Made by a program: the position numbers and the translations under genes. From the NCBI RefSeq assembly GCF_010500965.1, contig NZ_QVMI01000023.1, forward strand, positions 506-64,505: a DNA stretch of 64,000 nucleotides, given 5' to 3'. This document shows, one piece after another, positions 33,073 to 42,243 of this stretch. Within the stretch, counting starts at the first letter, position 1; every line of letters begins with the position of its first letter. Below the pieces are notes generated by a model. It was given only the letters and a program-made list of their open reading frames with translations, was not told the DNA's origin and ran no database searches. This DNA is from Bacteroides sp. 51. GTDB lineage: Bacteria > Bacteroidota > Bacteroidia > Bacteroidales > Bacteroidaceae.

Positions 33073-35451
33073 ATGAGAAACAAAAACAAAATCCTGATCA
33101 GTTGTTTGCTACTATTGATTTGCTGCGTGCCATCCATATCGGCAGCATCAAAAGGAATGAAAAAAGTGGTGGATGATGCACTCGACTTTTCCGTCAAGCA
33201 ATCCATGTCCATGTACAACGTAATGAAACCCCAGAAAGGCATACTTCCCCGGACAGCAAAGGACGGTGAAATGATTACCTGCGAGTCCGCCTGGTGGACA
33301 AGCGGCTTTTACCCGGGCACCCTCTGGTATTGCTATGAATACACTAACGATCCGCAGATACGGGCTGCCGCAGAAGAGATGTCTTCACGCGTGGAAAATC
33401 AAAAATACACCACCAATAACCATGACGTTGGCTTTATGATCAACTGTAGTTACGGGAATGGCTACCGCCTTACCCATAACGAAGCCTACAGGGAAATTAT
33501 AGAAACAGCAGCAAAATCCTTGTCCACCCGCTTCCACCCGGTGACGGGCTGCACCCGCTCATGGAATAACAAAAAGTGGCAATTCTCCGTGATTATTGAT
33601 AACATGATGAACCTGGAACTGCTTACCGTAGCCTCTTCCCTGACGGGAGATAATTCCTACTACGATAAAGCCAAGTCGCATGCCGACCGTACGATGGTCA
33701 GCCACTTCCGTCCCGACGGTAGCTCCTATCATGTAGTGAGCTACGATACAATTACCGGCAAGGTACTGAACCAGGTTACCCACCAGGGAGTAAATGACGA
33801 GTCGGCCTGGTCGCGCGGACAAGCATGGGGTTTGTATGGCTTCGTTATGATGTATCGCCAGACCGGGAAGAAAGAATACCTCGATCATGCCATCAAGGTT
33901 GGAAAGTTCATTATGAACCACCCCCGTCTACCTAAAGATAAAATTCCGTATTGGGACTTTGACGCACCCAACATTCCGAAGGAAGGCCGCGATGCTTCTG
34001 CCGGAGCCATCATGGCATCTGCCTACGTGGAACTGAGTACGTACGTACCCGGCGAACTGGGCAAACAGTTCCTCACCATCGGCGAACAGCAAATTAAATC
34101 ACTGGCTTCCCCTGCCTACCGGGCAAAGAAAGTGGGCGATAATAACCACTTCATTATTCAACACTGTACAGGTTTTGTGGCCAAGCAATACGAAATAGAC
34201 GCTCCGCTCACCTATGCCGATTATTATTTCGTCGAAGCCCTGATGCGCTATAAGAACCTGCTCGAAGGCCGTCCCGTGGTAGATGTCATTACCGCTTTCT
34301 CCGAGAAAGCCGACCGTTCTGCCTGGTTGAGCGCTCTTCACCGTATTTCCTATCCATTATTAAATAATATGGCGAAAGGCGAACTCCGGAAGAATATGCC
34401 GGTAGAGTCTATCGCCGAAGATATGCAGAAACGAAGGGAAGTGACTCACCTCGAAGCTTTCGGACGCCTCATCACCGGTATTTCCACCTGGTTGGAGTTG
34501 GGTCCCGACGATACGATCGAAGGCAGATTGCGTGCCAGGTACATTGATCTCACGCTGAAATCCATTGCCAACGGGGTAAATCCGGAATCGCCCGACTACC
34601 TGAACTTCAATAAAGGTCGCCAGCCATTGGTAGATGCCGCCTTTTTAGCGCATGGTTTATTGAGAGCGCCTACGCAGTTGTGGGGTAAGTTGGATAAGGT
34701 TACCCAGCAGCGGGTGATCAAGGAACTTCAATCCTCGCGGGTGATTAAACCTTCCGACACGAACTGGCTGTTTTTCAGCGCCATGGTCGAAGCTGCCCTG
34801 AAAGAGTTTACCGGCGAGTGGGAATACGACCGGGTGAAATATGCCTGCGACCGCTTTGCCGAATGGTATAAAGGCGACGGTTGGTACGGCGACGGAATGG
34901 AGTTCCACCTGGATTATTACAATAGCTTCGTTATCCACCCCATGATGGTCGAAGTATTGGCGGTCATGAGGAAAAACGGAATAGAGAGTTCCATTCCTTA
35001 TGATCTTGAACTTGAACGTTACGCACGCTATGCCGAACAGCAGGAAAGACTGATTTCTCCCGAAGGCACCTACCCTATCGTAGGCCGGTCGCTGGCTTAC
35101 CGTTTCGGTGCCTTCCACGCTCTGTCGGATGTGGCTTACAGAACGATTCTTCCGGAGAGAGTAAACCCGGCGCAGGTACGGTGCGGACTGACGGCGGTTA
35201 TCAATCGCCAGATCAATGCGCCCGGAACGTTTAATCCCGAAGGTTGGTTAAGAGTCGGATTTGCCGGATATCAGCCTCATATCGGGGAGACGTATATCTC
35301 TACCGGTAGCCTCTACCTGTGTTCGGCCGTATTTGTGGCGCTCGGACTGCCCGAAACCGATGCGTTTTGGTCGTCTCCCGCAGCCGATTGGACGTGCAAG
35401 AAGGGGTGGTCGGGTGTCGATTTAAAAGTAGATAAAGCCTTAAAAAAATAA
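33073..35451 (+). CDS. GH88 unsaturated glucuronyl hydrolase fused to DUF2264
   Basis: The 792-residue protein has a signal peptide (about 1-24), a GH88 alpha/alpha barrel (about 28-400) and a DUF2264 domain (about 410-792). GH88 enzymes release 4,5-unsaturated uronic acid left by polysaccharide lyases. The catalytic Asp pair is seen as Asp118 (Asn-His-Asp-Val-Gly-Phe) and Asp176 (Ile-Asp-Asn-Met-Met-Asn). The DUF2264 half carries Thr-His-Leu-Glu-Ala-Phe-Gly-Arg, Trp-Leu-Glu-Leu-Gly-Pro-Asp and Gly-Asp-Gly-Trp-Tyr-Gly-Asp-Gly, shared with two other proteins of this PUL. My recollection is that GH154 beta-glucuronidases fall in DUF2264; this needs a search. The fusion suggests sequential action on one uronic-acid end. 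Confidence 0.88.
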   Translation: MRNKNKILISCLLLLICCVPSISAASKGMKKVVDDALDFSVKQSMSMYNVMKPQKGILPRTAKDGEMITCESAWWTSGFYPGTLWYCYEYTNDPQIRAAAEEMSSRVENQKYTTNNHDVGFMINCSYGNGYRLTHNEAYREIIETAAKSLSTRFHPVTGCTRSWNNKKWQFSVIIDNMMNLELLTVASSLTGDNSYYDKAKSHADRTMVSHFRPDGSSYHVVSYDTITGKVLNQVTHQGVNDESAWSRGQAWGLYGFVMMYRQTGKKEYLDHAIKVGKFIMNHPRLPKDKIPYWDFDAPNIPKEGRDASAGAIMASAYVELSTYVPGELGKQFLTIGEQQIKSLASPAYRAKKVGDNNHFIIQHCTGFVAKQYEIDAPLTYADYYFVEALMRYKNLLEGRPVVDVITAFSEKADRSAWLSALHRISYPLLNNMAKGELRKNMPVESIAEDMQKRREVTHLEAFGRLITGISTWLELGPDDTIEGRLRARYIDLTLKSIANGVNPESPDYLNFNKGRQPLVDAAFLAHGLLRAPTQLWGKLDKVTQQRVIKELQSSRVIKPSDTNWLFFSAMVEAALKEFTGEWEYDRVKYACDRFAEWYKGDGWYGDGMEFHLDYYNSFVIHPMMVEVLAVMRKNGIESSIPYDLELERYARYAEQQERLISPEGTYPIVGRSLAYRFGAFHALSDVAYRTILPERVNPAQVRCGLTAVINRQINAPGTFNPEGWLRVGFAGYQPHIGETYISTGSLYLCSAVFVALGLPETDAFWSSPAADWTCKKGWSGVDLKVDKALKK

Positions 35452-35477
35452 ATACGTAAACTTTTATATTAATTATT

Positions 35478-38400
35478 ATGAAAAACAATGTATTAAGAAG
35501 AGCACTGTGTATGCTATGCATGTTTGTGGCAGTTGCGATTGGTACAACGGCCAGTGCTCAAAGCAAAAACGTGACTGGAACTGTTTCTGATGCAAGTGGT
35601 CCTTTGATTGGTGTAAATGTGATGGTGAAAGGAACCAGCATCGGTGCGATTACTGATTTAGACGGACATTACTCACTGGAGGTGCCGCAGAATGCCATTT
35701 TAGTATTCAAGTATATCGGTTATGAACCCATAGAAAAAGCCGTAGGCAATCAGTCCATTTTGAATATACAGATGGCCGAGGACTCCCAACAACTAGATGA
35801 AATTGTTGTGGTAGGTTATGGTATTCAGCGTAAAAGCGACCTCACCGGGTCGGTGACTTCCATAAAAGCGGAAGACCTGAACACCTTCCCTGCATCCAAC
35901 GTGGGTGATATGTTGAGAGGTAAGGCAGCCGGTATCAATGTTACGGCTACTTCCGGTCGTCCGGGTTCGGCTCCCGATATCCTGATCAGGGGTAAACGCT
36001 CGCTGACCGGTGGTAATGAGCCGCTTTATGTAGTAGACGGGGTTCCGGTAGACGGAGATGGATTTGCAAATCTGAATAACGCGGATATCAAGTCGTTGGA
36101 AGTATTGAAAGATGCTGCTGCGCAAGCTATTTATGGTGCCAGAGCTGCAAACGGTGTTATTTTGATCACCACCAAACGCGGTGAGAAGGGTAAAGTGCAG
36201 GTAGATCTGAATACCTACGTTGGTACGCAATTCCTGAAAAAGAACTTCGATTTCTATTCGGGCGAGGAGTTTTATCAACTTCGTAAAGAAGCGGTACGCA
36301 CGGAAATGGGAAGAATGCCCGAGAATCCGCATGAAGTCCTGGCCGACGAGATTATGGAAAAGGCTTACGCAGACAAGAGGTATACCGATTGGGAAGACCT
36401 GATGCTCGATCCGGCTTTTGTACAAAAGTACGACTTAAGTATTCGTGGTGGCGGCGAGAGAACGAAGATTGCGGCCAGCTTTGGTTTCTTCAAGCAAGAC
36501 GGTATGGCTCCGAACTCTGATTATTCGCGCGGAAACTTCGCCTTGAATATGGACTATGAGGTATACAAGTGGTTAAGTATCGGTAGCAATATCTCTTTTG
36601 CACGCTCCAAGCAAACACGCGAGGACGGTAACTTCAATGAGTACATCACCCGTTCCCCACTGGGACAGCCGTACAACGAAGACGGCAGTGTTGCGGAGTT
36701 TATCAACTCGTCTTTGGATGTCAACCCACTCTACCGCGCCCAGAATGCCAACCGCGAAGTTATGATGAATAACCTCAAGCTGAATGTATTTATGGACCTC
36801 AAACTGTTCAAGGGATTCAATTACCGCCTGAACGCTTCGTTCTATAATATCCAGAAAGAAGACGGTCAGTATAAGAATAAGGCTTACCCGTTGGGTGGTG
36901 CAAGCGGTTCGTTGTTAAACGGAAATAAAGAGCATTTCCTGGTAGAGAACATCATTAACTATGCGGTGCCCATCAAGAATAAAGACCATCGGTTGGACCT
37001 GACGCTTGTTCAAAGCTGGGACGAAGAGACGCAAAAGGATATGGAATACTCGGCAAACAGTGTTCCGGTAGATTTTGACTGGAATATGCTTCCCGACGGA
37101 AATGTAACAGGTATTGGACGCAAATACGAAGAACGTACCTTGCTTTCCTTCATGGCACGCGCACAATATGGTTTGATGGATAAATATCTGCTCACAGCAG
37201 CATGGCGCCGCGACGGTTCTTCCGTTTTCGGACCATCGAACAAGTGGGGCGATTTCCTGTCGCTGGCTTTGGCATGGAGAATAAAGGAAGAGGCTTTCCT
37301 GAAAGAGGTTAACTGGCTGAGTAACCTGAAGTTGCGTGCCAGCTACGGACAGGTAGGAAACCAGGCAATCAAGCCTTACAAAACGCTGGGAGCTACCGAA
37401 GGGCTGGGTACCGAATTTGGCAACGTGCTCGAAACGGGTTATCTGCCTAACAAGGAATTATCTAATCCGAACCTGAAATGGGAAACCACTAGTTCGGCAA
37501 ACTTCGCTGTCGATTTTGGTATATTCGACAACAGATTGAGTGGTACAATTGAGTATTACAACACCACAACAACCGATTTGCTTGTGGCCAGAAGTATTAA
37601 TAACTCTCTGGGATACAGCACAATGTACGACAATCTGGGTAAGACCCGTACCCAAGGTCTGGAGGTTTCTTTAAACGCCGATGTGATCCGCCGCGAAGAT
37701 TTCAAATGGAGCGTGGGTGTAAACTTCACCAAGTCGAAGAATGAGATTGTGAAGATTAACGATAAGAAGGACGATAAGGGAAAATACCTGGACGACGTGA
37801 ACAACAAATGGTTTATCGGACAGCCTATTGATGTGTACTTTGACTATCAGTTCGACGGGATATATCAGTACGAAGACTTCGACATATCCACCGGATCGGA
37901 CGGTAAGACAATCTATGAATTGAAGAAAACGTATGACACCGACGGCGATGGTATTCCTGATAAAGCATTGGGCCGTGCAGATAATGTAGAACCCGGATTC
38001 ATCAAGGTAAAAGACGTCAATAACGATGGTGAGATCAATAGCGACGACCGTGTGGTGATTAAGAAAGATCCCGACTATATCGCTTCTATTTCCAGTAATC
38101 TTTATTTCAAGGGTTTCGACCTATACCTCGATTTTTATACCGTACAAGGCGCCACTCTGAAAAACGATTATTTTGCAGGAGAGTCTTTGCAAGGTAAACT
38201 AAACGCAATAAAAGTAGACTACTGGACGCCCGAGAATCCTTCGAACGTAGCACCAAGACCGAGATTCCAGAGTCAGCCGGTTTATAACAGCACCCGTTCT
38301 TATCAGGATGCATCGTACTTCCGTTTGAGGACGATTTCGTTGGGATACACTTTCCCCCGTCATCTTACGAAAAAGATAAATATCAACAATTTGAAGATTT

Positions 38401-38519
38401 ACTGCACGGGAACAAATCTGCTGACGGCTACCAAGTTTAAATCGTATAGTCCGGAACTGGCTCCGGGTAGTTATCCGGAAGCGAAACAAGTTATTGTCGG
38501 TTTAAATGTATCATTCTAA
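35478..38519 (+). CDS. SusC-like TonB-dependent outer-membrane glycan transporter
   Basis: The 1013-residue protein has a signal peptide (about 1-27), a carboxypeptidase-regulatory-like domain (about 32-110) with Gly-Thr-Val-Ser-Asp-Ala-Ser-Gly, and a TonB box region Asp-Glu-Ile-Val-Val-Val-Gly-Tyr-Gly. The plug (about 120-230, with Ile-Leu-Ile-Arg-Gly-Lys-Arg-Ser and Tyr-Val-Val-Asp-Gly-Val-Pro-Val) and a 22-strand barrel follow, ending in aromatic Phe as usual. It imports oligosaccharides captured by its SusD partner, whose start lies 13 bases after this stop. Confidence 0.96.
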   Translation: MKNNVLRRALCMLCMFVAVAIGTTASAQSKNVTGTVSDASGPLIGVNVMVKGTSIGAITDLDGHYSLEVPQNAILVFKYIGYEPIEKAVGNQSILNIQMAEDSQQLDEIVVVGYGIQRKSDLTGSVTSIKAEDLNTFPASNVGDMLRGKAAGINVTATSGRPGSAPDILIRGKRSLTGGNEPLYVVDGVPVDGDGFANLNNADIKSLEVLKDAAAQAIYGARAANGVILITTKRGEKGKVQVDLNTYVGTQFLKKNFDFYSGEEFYQLRKEAVRTEMGRMPENPHEVLADEIMEKAYADKRYTDWEDLMLDPAFVQKYDLSIRGGGERTKIAASFGFFKQDGMAPNSDYSRGNFALNMDYEVYKWLSIGSNISFARSKQTREDGNFNEYITRSPLGQPYNEDGSVAEFINSSLDVNPLYRAQNANREVMMNNLKLNVFMDLKLFKGFNYRLNASFYNIQKEDGQYKNKAYPLGGASGSLLNGNKEHFLVENIINYAVPIKNKDHRLDLTLVQSWDEETQKDMEYSANSVPVDFDWNMLPDGNVTGIGRKYEERTLLSFMARAQYGLMDKYLLTAAWRRDGSSVFGPSNKWGDFLSLALAWRIKEEAFLKEVNWLSNLKLRASYGQVGNQAIKPYKTLGATEGLGTEFGNVLETGYLPNKELSNPNLKWETTSSANFAVDFGIFDNRLSGTIEYYNTTTTDLLVARSINNSLGYSTMYDNLGKTRTQGLEVSLNADVIRREDFKWSVGVNFTKSKNEIVKINDKKDDKGKYLDDVNNKWFIGQPIDVYFDYQFDGIYQYEDFDISTGSDGKTIYELKKTYDTDGDGIPDKALGRADNVEPGFIKVKDVNNDGEINSDDRVVIKKDPDYIASISSNLYFKGFDLYLDFYTVQGATLKNDYFAGESLQGKLNAIKVDYWTPENPSNVAPRPRFQSQPVYNSTRSYQDASYFRLRTISLGYTFPRHLTKKININNLKIYCTGTNLLTATKFKSYSPELAPGSYPEAKQVIVGLNVSF

Positions 38520-38532
38520 ACACTTAGATATT

Positions 38533-40152
38533 ATGAAAAAGATAACATATATATTAGTTCTTGCCCTCTTAGGCTTTACAGCCTCTTGTACGGATATGCT
38601 GAATGAAGAGATGAAAACACAGGTGACGGTAGATTACCTGTATACCACTCCCGATGGACTGAGCAGAGTAGTAACGGGCTTATATAATTACAGCAGAACG
38701 CTTGCTACGGATAATCAGTCGGATTTATTTACGGTTCAGATGATGGACTATTCTACGGACCTCATGGTATTCAGGGGTGGTTCGGCTGCGGCTTTTGCGC
38801 GGTTGGATAATGTAAAGTCGGACATTTCGCAGGCGCTCGCTTTGTGGACGTATCATTACAATATCATTGGTAAGGCAAACGAAGTTATTGCGGCTGCCGA
38901 GAAACTGGGATTGGAAGAGAGTGCCATAACGAAAAAGGCATGGGCGGAAGCGAAGTTGTTCCGGGGACGTTCTTATTTTGAACTTTACAAACGTTACGAA
39001 CGTCTTTACCTGAATACTTCTCCTACGGATTATACGAACCTCGACCGGGTGTTTACTCCGGCTAAGAAGGAAGATATTTTCCAGTTAATCAATGAGGATC
39101 TTACGGATGCGATGAATGTACTGGATTGGACGGTTCCGTCGTCGCCGGCTGGTGTTTCTTATGGTCGTTTTACCAAGGCGGTGGCTAAGCATGTTAAGGC
39201 ACAGGTGGCCATGTGGCAGGAAAACTGGACGGAAGCAATCAAGCAGTGTGAAGATATTTTTGGATGTGCTGACTATGCATTGCTCAATGACCGGGCTGCG
39301 GTATTCGCGGGTGCGGATTTGAATCACTCGGAGGTATTATGGACGTTCCAGTTCTCAATGGCTATTGGCGGTGGTGGTTTTATTCCTGAAAATGAAACTG
39401 ACCTGACGGGGCATCGCATGTCTTTGATTTGTACGCCGAACTACAAAAAAGTAGCGGGTTTGGGTAACTTCCGCTCCGAACATGGTGGTTATGGTTGGGG
39501 ACGTGTGTATCCGAACAGCTATCTGTTGAGTTTGTATGATAAAGAAAAGGACAGTCGGTACCAGGATTATTTCAAGCATGAATGGTATTATCTGGACCAG
39601 GAGATATTGCCAGCCGGAAAAAATCTGGGCGATGTAGCAACTACCACAACGACTTTATACCTGGAATGTCTGCATCCTTGTACACGCAAGTATTTTGATA
39701 TGTGGACGAATGCGGATCTTCCTTCACGCAAATCGAGCTTTAAGGATATCATCATTTACCGGTTGGCGGAGACGTATTTAATGGCAGCCGAGGCGTATTT
39801 CCATAAGGATGGCGGGGCAAGCGCGAAAGCGATTCAGTACTATAACGAGATATGGGAACGCGCAGGAAATGACCGTTTCACCGGTCCGCTAACGTTGGAT
39901 ATTCTGGTAGATGAGTATGCGCGCGAATTAAACTTCGAGGGGGTAAGATGGCCGCTACTCAAAAGACTTGGTTTGCTGGAACAAAGAACCAAACTACATG
40001 CAGGTGATAAGGTGACAGAGGACCCACGCTTGAATAAGGATTATATCGAAGCGCGCGGTAATTTTAAATCTTTCCACTGGTATTGGCCTATTCCACAATC
40101 GGAAATTGACCAAATGGGCAAGGAGAACTTCCCGCAGAATGATGGGTATTAA
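38533..40152 (+). CDS. SusD/RagB-like glycan-binding lipoprotein
   Basis: This 539-residue surface lipoprotein has the signal Leu-Leu-Gly-Phe-Thr-Ala-Ser-Cys near residue 19 and a tetratricopeptide-rich SusD fold: Ala-Leu-Trp-Thr-Tyr-His-Tyr-Asn-Ile-Ile-Gly-Lys-Ala-Asn-Glu, Ala-Glu-Ala-Lys-Leu-Phe-Arg-Gly-Arg-Ser-Tyr, and Arg-Leu-Ala-Glu-Thr-Tyr-Leu-Met-Ala-Ala-Glu. The end has Trp-Pro-Ile-Pro-Gln-Ser-Glu, typical of the family. It forms the lid of the SusC transporter. ATG at 38533 was chosen over a frame start inside susC because it starts the lipoprotein signal. Confidence 0.95.
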   Translation: MKKITYILVLALLGFTASCTDMLNEEMKTQVTVDYLYTTPDGLSRVVTGLYNYSRTLATDNQSDLFTVQMMDYSTDLMVFRGGSAAAFARLDNVKSDISQALALWTYHYNIIGKANEVIAAAEKLGLEESAITKKAWAEAKLFRGRSYFELYKRYERLYLNTSPTDYTNLDRVFTPAKKEDIFQLINEDLTDAMNVLDWTVPSSPAGVSYGRFTKAVAKHVKAQVAMWQENWTEAIKQCEDIFGCADYALLNDRAAVFAGADLNHSEVLWTFQFSMAIGGGGFIPENETDLTGHRMSLICTPNYKKVAGLGNFRSEHGGYGWGRVYPNSYLLSLYDKEKDSRYQDYFKHEWYYLDQEILPAGKNLGDVATTTTTLYLECLHPCTRKYFDMWTNADLPSRKSSFKDIIIYRLAETYLMAAEAYFHKDGGASAKAIQYYNEIWERAGNDRFTGPLTLDILVDEYARELNFEGVRWPLLKRLGLLEQRTKLHAGDKVTEDPRLNKDYIEARGNFKSFHWYWPIPQSEIDQMGKENFPQNDGY

Positions 40153-40167
40153 ATTGTTGCTGAATAG

Positions 40168-40196
40168 AACTCTCCTCCTCAAAAAGGAGGGGAGTT
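40168..40196 (+). terminator. Hairpin after SusD (possible attenuator)
   Basis: A 12-bp stem with one mismatch (AACTCTCCTCCT with AGGAGGGGAGTT) and a five-base loop begins 15 bases after the SusD stop. Only three Ts follow, so termination would be partial at best. It may set lower expression of the downstream genes relative to SusCD, or stabilise the upstream mRNA end. Confidence 0.5.
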
Positions 40197-40198
40197 TG

Positions 40199-40365
40199 GC
40201 TGCGCATAACATACTATGGTAACATCCCCAGGGTAGTATCATAGTATTCACAGGGTAGTATGGTAACAACCTTTGGGTACTATGGTAACAACACCAGGGT
40301 ACTATGGTAGCACCCGTTGGGCGGCATGGTAGAACCACCAGCATACTACCCTAGCAACACCAACA
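40199..40365. repeat. Second cluster of degenerate GGGTAGTATGGTA repeats
   Basis: Six to eight imperfect copies occur, e.g. CATACTATGGTAAC at 40209, CAGGGTAGTAT near 40229, CAGGGTAGTATGGTAAC at 40252, TTGGGTACTATGGTAAC at 40273, AGGGTACTATGGTAGC at 40296, a weaker GGGCGGCATGGTAG near 40319, and an inverted CATACTACCCTAG at 40342. They are of the same family as 12571-12742, 27 kb away. It splits the PUL between SusD and the second enzyme block. Confidence 0.8.
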
Positions 40366-40431
40366 TCCCATGGCAACCTTTTTCCACCCTACCCACCCTA
40401 AACCCAAACATTAACAACAAAAACAATACAC

Positions 40432-42237
40432 ATGAAAAATAAATTATCCCTTTTACTCATTTCCTTCCTCCTGTTCTCCTGCACCGGAAACAAGACGGAA
40501 CCCCAACAGCAGGCCACCTTCTGCAACCCGATGAACCTCGATTACGGTTGGGGAAACTTCCAGACCAAAGAGCGAAAAGCCCGCTCCGCGGCCGACCCGG
40601 TCATCGTATTATTTAAAAACAAATACTACCTCTTCACCACCATCGACATCGGCGGTTACCGTGTTTCCGACGACCTCATCACCTGGAAGAACCTCTATTT
40701 CAACCCCGAGGTACACGCATCCGCCCTGAACGGCGACCACTACGTGGCCCCTGCCGTAGCCGCCGACGATAACTACGTCTATTTCATCAACTTCACCCGC
40801 GACCGTACCGCGAAAACCGTAGATGTGATCCGTTCCTCCGACCCCGAAAACGGCAAATGGGAAAAATGTGGCGAGGTAAGACGCATGGCCGACCCTTGTT
40901 TATTCATCGACAACGGACGTTTCTACTTCTACTACGGCCTGGGTGGAACCCAATCTACCACATTCTTCGAAGTAGACCCCGCCACATTCCAGGAAATAGA
41001 AGGTACGGAAAAGGTGCTGCGCGAATATGTCACCGATATCAACCAGTGCAACTCCGGCGTTCATTTCGGACGCAGGGAGCTGAACGATGAAATCGACGCC
41101 TCCGCCTGGCAGGGTAAATTCGAAAAAGTTCCTTGTCCGGAGGGCGCATGGGTGGTAAAGAACAACAACAAGTACTACCTTCAATACGCCACGCCGGGCA
41201 CCATTTGTATCTGGTACTGCGATGTAGTCCTGGAAAGCGACAGCGTAAACGGTGGATTCGTAGAACAACCTTACAACCCGGTATCCTTAAAAGTGGGCGG
41301 ATTTATCGGTGGAGCCGGACACAGTTGCGTCTTTAAAGACAAATACGGAAACTGGTGGCAAGCCGCTTCCATGTGGGTGGGCAACCACGATGAGTTCGAA
41401 AGAAGAATCGGCCTGTTCCCCGTTTCATTTGACGCCAAAGGCCGAATGAGAACCCACACTGTGCTAGGCGATTACCCAATGCAAATCCCACAGAAAAAGT
41501 TTGAACCGCAGGATGTCTCCGCATTCGGTTGGATGCTGCAATCGTACCATAAAAAGAGTCTGGCCTCATCCTCTCTGCCCGGTTTTGAACCCGAAAAAGC
41601 AGCCGATGAGAACGTCAGGACCTGGTGGTCGGCAGAGAGTGGCAATCCGGGCGAGTATTACATTATGGATTTCGGTAAGAAAGTACAGATCAACTCGGTT
41701 CAGATCAATTTCGCCGAACAGGACATCAATCAGGATGCGCCCAAAGAAACAGATTACCATGCTTACAAACTGTATATATCCGATGATGGCCAGTCGTGGA
41801 AGCAAATTATCGATAAGTCGGGCAATAGAACAGCCGTTCCCCACGAATATCTGGAACTGCCCGACGCCGTAGAAGCCTCTTATATAAAGATAGAAAATAT
41901 GCATACCCCCAAAGAAGGCAAATTTGCCTTATTGGATTTGCGTGTATTCGGTTTCGGTAATTCCGAAAACCCCGGACAAGCAGAAGGTTTATCCGTAGAA
42001 AGAAACCGGGAAGACGAAAGATACGCCTCGCTCGCCTGGAATAAAGTTTCCGATGCCGACGGCTACCTGGTTCGTTTCGGTTATCAGCCTGATTTTCTGA
42101 ACCAATGTGTCCAGGTAAAAGGCAACGAAACCACCGATTTACTGGTTCATATCCTGACCAAAGGAGTGAAATATTACTATCGGATTGATACCTATAATGA
42201 TAGCGGAATCACAGAAGGTACCGTTGTCTCAGAATAA
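40432..42237 (+). CDS. GH43-like lipoprotein with F5/8C and FN3 domains
   Basis: The 601-residue protein has a lipoprotein signal (Leu-Leu-Phe-Ser-Cys17), a five-bladed propeller of GH43 type (about 28-350), a discoidin/CBM32-like domain (about 365-515) and a fibronectin III-like end (about 520-601). The three acidic residues of an inverting GH43 site are present: Asp55 (Ala-Ala-Asp-Pro-Val), Asp154 (Met-Ala-Asp-Pro-Cys) and Glu237 (Pro-Glu-Gly-Ala-Trp). Substrate could be arabinoside, xyloside or galactoside. It is the first gene after the repeat cluster and lies six bases before the sulfatase-DUF2264 gene. Confidence 0.84.
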   Translation: MKNKLSLLLISFLLFSCTGNKTEPQQQATFCNPMNLDYGWGNFQTKERKARSAADPVIVLFKNKYYLFTTIDIGGYRVSDDLITWKNLYFNPEVHASALNGDHYVAPAVAADDNYVYFINFTRDRTAKTVDVIRSSDPENGKWEKCGEVRRMADPCLFIDNGRFYFYYGLGGTQSTTFFEVDPATFQEIEGTEKVLREYVTDINQCNSGVHFGRRELNDEIDASAWQGKFEKVPCPEGAWVVKNNNKYYLQYATPGTICIWYCDVVLESDSVNGGFVEQPYNPVSLKVGGFIGGAGHSCVFKDKYGNWWQAASMWVGNHDEFERRIGLFPVSFDAKGRMRTHTVLGDYPMQIPQKKFEPQDVSAFGWMLQSYHKKSLASSSLPGFEPEKAADENVRTWWSAESGNPGEYYIMDFGKKVQINSVQINFAEQDINQDAPKETDYHAYKLYISDDGQSWKQIIDKSGNRTAVPHEYLELPDAVEASYIKIENMHTPKEGKFALLDLRVFGFGNSENPGQAEGLSVERNREDERYASLAWNKVSDADGYLVRFGYQPDFLNQCVQVKGNETTDLLVHILTKGVKYYYRIDTYNDSGITEGTVVSE

Positions 42238-42243
42238 AAAAAC

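Noticed and set aside
35793-36425. 210-codon open frame on the - strand
   Set aside because: Antisense to the plug region of SusC, with no motif; rejected as shadow.
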